Origin: Thermoleophilia bacterium
Lineage (GTDB): Bacteria > Actinomycetota > Thermoleophilia > Miltoncostaeales > Miltoncostaeaceae
DNA length: 8,127 bases
Direction of reading: 5' to 3'
Assembly (NCBI GenBank): GCA_017882555.1
Contig: JADGPH010000179.1
Span: 1 to 8,127, forward strand
How positions within the stretch are numbered: position 1 is the first letter of the stretch; every line of letters begins with the position of its first letter. Shown one piece after another: positions 6,252 through 8,127 of the stretch. Below the pieces are notes generated by a model. It ran no database searches and was not told the origin of the DNA. It saw only the letters and a program-made list of their open reading frames with translations. A program made the position numbers and the translations under genes.

Positions 6252-7460
6252 ATGGAGCAGCCCCCCCGACGATCCAGACGCATGCTCGGCATCGTTGCCG
6301 GCTGCCTGGGTATGCTCGTCGTCTTCGCCCTTGGCGTGCTTGTGGGCGGGCACCCGCAGGCCACCGGGCTCTCGCGGTTGCCGGTCGGGATCCGGGGGAC
6401 GGTGCTCGGCGCGGGGGGCGATTCCCTTGTGACAGATATCCAGTCGGAGCTGCGCTCGGGTTATTACGTCCCGGTGAACACACCGGCCTTGGCGCGGGCA
6501 TCGGTGGACGGGATGTTGGCATCCCTGCATGACCCCTACACCTACTATCTCGATCCCGCGGCACGGGTGGCGATGGAGCGGGAGACCCAGGGGCTGTTTG
6601 TCGGTGTCGGGGTCCAGGTGCTGCAACGCGGGTCGGACGTCGTGATCACCAGTGTGTTCCCCGGGAGCCCGGCTGCGGCCGGGGGCCTCAAGGCCGGTGA
6701 TGTCATCGTGGGCATCAATGGTCGCTCGGTCGTTGGGGCGCCGTTGAACACCGTGGTGAGCGCGATCCGTGGGGTGCAAGGCACCTCGGTCCGGATGGAG
6801 GTGCGGGCACCCTCGGGGGCGACCACGACGGCGACCATGGTTCGCTCGGTGATCCACCTGCAGCTGGTCAGGAGCCGCCTCGTCCAGGTCCACGGTCGCA
6901 AGGTTGGCGTGATTCGGCTCTTCGAGTTCGATCAAGGAGCCGCAGCGAGTGTGAGGTCTGCGGTCAGCAGCCTGACCCGCAACGGGGCGACGGCGATCAT
7001 TCTCGATCTGCGCAGCAACCCGGGTGGATTGGTCGGCGAGGCGGTCGACGTGGTCGGCGTGTTCGTCCCCAAGGGATCCTCCGTGGTCACCACACAGGGT
7101 CTGCACGACCCGCGGCTCACCCTCAAGACCACCTCCGCGCCCGCGACCCGCGTGCCGCTCGTCGTGCTGGTGGATCGGTTTAGCGCGAGCGCCAGCGAGA
7201 TCGTCGCCGGCGCACTCCGGGACGACGGTCGGGCACTGCTGGTGGGTCAGCGTACCTTTGGAAAGGCCGTGGTCCAGACGACGGCGACGCTCCCCAATGG
7301 CGGAGCACTGCACTACACGATCGCGCGGTACCTGACCCCCAAGGGCTTTGATCTCAATCACAAGGGGCTCACGCCCAACGTCCTCGCGGTCGACAACCCG
7401 AAGACTGTTGCCGATGAGGCACTGCAGCGCGCGCTTGGGGTCATTGGGTCCCAGCCCTGA
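6252..7460 (+). CDS. Membrane-anchored S41 family C-terminal processing protease with PDZ domain
   Basis: S41/CtpA-type serine proteases cleave exported proteins near their C-termini using a Ser-Lys dyad. The product is 402 residues from ATG 6252; GTG 6249 is an equally possible start. After a basic N-terminus (RRSRR) comes one membrane segment (about 11-33), placing the protease outside the membrane. A short N-terminal helical region with HDPYTYYLDP (93-102) leads into a PDZ domain (about 115-165, containing VFPGSPAAAGGLKAGDVIVGING). The protease core has ILDLRSNPGG (250-259), catalytic Ser313 in FSASASEI, Lys338 in TFGK and Gln342, with the 25-residue Ser-Lys spacing seen in E. coli Prc (S430/K455). 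The residue after Lys338 is Ala rather than the usual Gly. No Shine-Dalgarno is visible. The stop overlaps the next gene (TGATG). It resembles CtpA/CtpB, but the substrate is unknown, so no symbol is given. Confidence 0.95.
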   Translation: MEQPPRRSRRMLGIVAGCLGMLVVFALGVLVGGHPQATGLSRLPVGIRGTVLGAGGDSLVTDIQSELRSGYYVPVNTPALARASVDGMLASLHDPYTYYLDPAARVAMERETQGLFVGVGVQVLQRGSDVVITSVFPGSPAAAGGLKAGDVIVGINGRSVVGAPLNTVVSAIRGVQGTSVRMEVRAPSGATTTATMVRSVIHLQLVRSRLVQVHGRKVGVIRLFEFDQGAAASVRSAVSSLTRNGATAIILDLRSNPGGLVGEAVDVVGVFVPKGSSVVTTQGLHDPRLTLKTTSAPATRVPLVVLVDRFSASASEIVAGALRDDGRALLVGQRTFGKAVVQTTATLPNGGALHYTIARYLTPKGFDLNHKGLTPNVLAVDNPKTVADEALQRALGVIGSQP

Positions 7461-8127
7461 TGGCGAGGGGTGGCCCCGTATCCGAGGTCGTCGTCGAGAT
7501 CGTCGGTGGAGGTCGCGGCGCGATCGCCCAACCCGCGTTTGCGCCGGGTGATGACATTCGGATGGCGTCGGCCACCCTGGGAGAGGCCCGAGTTGGTGAC
7601 CTTGCGCGGATCGTCGTGCGGGGACGCTCGGCGCGGGTGGTCCACGTCTTCGGGCGCTCCCGTGCGCCCGCGGCAGTCATCGCCGGATTCTTGTCTGCCA
7701 ACGGCCGAGGGTATGGCGCATCGCGCGCGGTCGTCCGCGAGGTCGACGAGCTCATCGAAGGCGACCCGCTGGCGGATCCCGGTCGTCGTGATCTCACGAC
7801 CCAGGACGTCGTCACGATCGACCCGAAGGGGGCCAAAGATCACGATGACGCGATCGCGGCCCAGTTGGAGGGCGACAACGTGCGCCTGTGGGTCCATATC
7901 GCCGACGTGAGCCACTACGTGCAGCCGGGCAGTCAGGTGGACCGCGAGGCCGAGCGGCGCGGCTGTTCGCTCTATGTGCCGGGGGCCGTCGATCCAATGC
8001 TTCCGTCCCGGCTCTCCAGCGACCTGTGCAGCCTGCGCCCAGGCGTGCCGCGTCGGGTCATCAGCGTCGAGATGTGCGTGACCCCGGCCGGGGAGGTGCG
8101 CGACACCCGGTTCTACCGCGCGGTGAT
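7460..8127 (+). CDS. RNase II/R family 3'-5' exoribonuclease, N-terminal part (3' end outside window)
   Basis: RNB-family enzymes degrade single-stranded RNA 3' to 5' with two metal ions. This frame starts at ATG 7460, whose A is the last base of the S41 stop (TGATG), and stays open for 222 codons to the right edge. Residues about 8-65 (VVVEIVGGGRGAIAQP to VVHVFGR) look like one compact OB/cold-shock-type domain. The RNB catalytic domain begins near residue 111: TIDPKGAKDHDDAI supplies the metal-binding Asp121, Asp127, Asp129 and Asp130, followed by LWVHIADVSHYV (143-154), RGCSLYVP (167-174) and PMLPSRLSSDLCSL (179-192). The Asp cluster comes about 80 residues earlier than in E. coli RNase II (D201), so the N-terminal RNA-binding part is short. 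The usual Phe in AKDFDDA is His128. No Shine-Dalgarno is seen; re-initiation after the S41 gene is likely. RNase R and RNase II cannot be separated without the C-terminus. Confidence 0.93.
   Translation, partial: MARGGPVSEVVVEIVGGGRGAIAQPAFAPGDDIRMASATLGEARVGDLARIVVRGRSARVVHVFGRSRAPAAVIAGFLSANGRGYGASRAVVREVDELIEGDPLADPGRRDLTTQDVVTIDPKGAKDHDDAIAAQLEGDNVRLWVHIADVSHYVQPGSQVDREAERRGCSLYVPGAVDPMLPSRLSSDLCSLRPGVPRRVISVEMCVTPAGEVRDTRFYRAV

Noticed and set aside
6294..6305. Lipobox-like VAGC near the N-terminus of the S41 protease
   Set aside because: The hydrophobic stretch before the Cys is very short and a longer hydrophobic run follows it, so a single membrane anchor is more likely than a lipoprotein signal.
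5694..7361. A 555-codon open frame on the minus strand opposite ftsX and the S41 gene
   Set aside because: It spans two well-supported genes and their gap, is rich in Arg, His, Asp and Pro as expected for a shadow frame, and shows no family motif.

Overview
The window is a compact run of conserved housekeeping genes, all on the + strand, from a GC-rich bacterium. In order it holds the 3' end of a long-form ribosome hibernation factor gene (hpf), complete secA, complete prfB, complete ftsE and ftsX, a complete membrane-anchored S41/C-terminal processing protease, and the 5' part of an RNase II/R-family exoribonuclease gene that runs off the right edge. The order hpf-secA-prfB-ftsE-ftsX-S41 protease is an old arrangement shared in outline by many Gram-positive bacteria. 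High GC, the hydrophobic residue in the SecA finger loop (as I recall for actinobacterial SecA), the lack of the prfB frameshift and the short-N-terminus RNB ribonuclease after the S41 gene together suggest a deep-branching actinobacterium, perhaps Thermoleophilia/Solirubrobacterales. That placement is inference and could be wrong at class level.

Layout. Bases 1-341 are the C-terminal part of Hpf. Bases 342-445 hold two GC-rich hairpins, a possible extended -10 promoter and the secA ribosome binding site. secA (446-3064) and prfB (3084-4211) lie 19 nt apart and are probably cotranscribed. The gap at 4212-4458 is the largest non-coding stretch (247 nt). It holds a foldable 64-nt segment (4227-4290), then a good -35/-10 pair (4324-4351) and a leader of about 100 nt before ftsE. 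ftsE and ftsX overlap by 4 nt (GTGA). A 69-nt gap with a strong 41-nt hairpin separates ftsX from the S41 gene, which then overlaps the ribonuclease gene by one base (TGATG).

Functionally the genes cover ribosome hibernation (Hpf), protein export (SecA), termination at UGA/UAA (RF2), control of peptidoglycan hydrolysis at division (FtsEX), processing of exported proteins (S41 protease) and RNA decay (RNase II/R family). Likely transcription units are hpf from upstream, secA-prfB, and ftsE-ftsX-S41-ribonuclease, with possible read-through.

I see no mobile element, CRISPR array, tRNA, rRNA or defence system, and nothing that amounts to a new system. The points worth a second look are small: repeated U-less hairpins in the gaps, a possible structured RNA before ftsE, an N-terminal extension on FtsE, an excess of TAG stops, and a possible leader peptide before the S41 gene.
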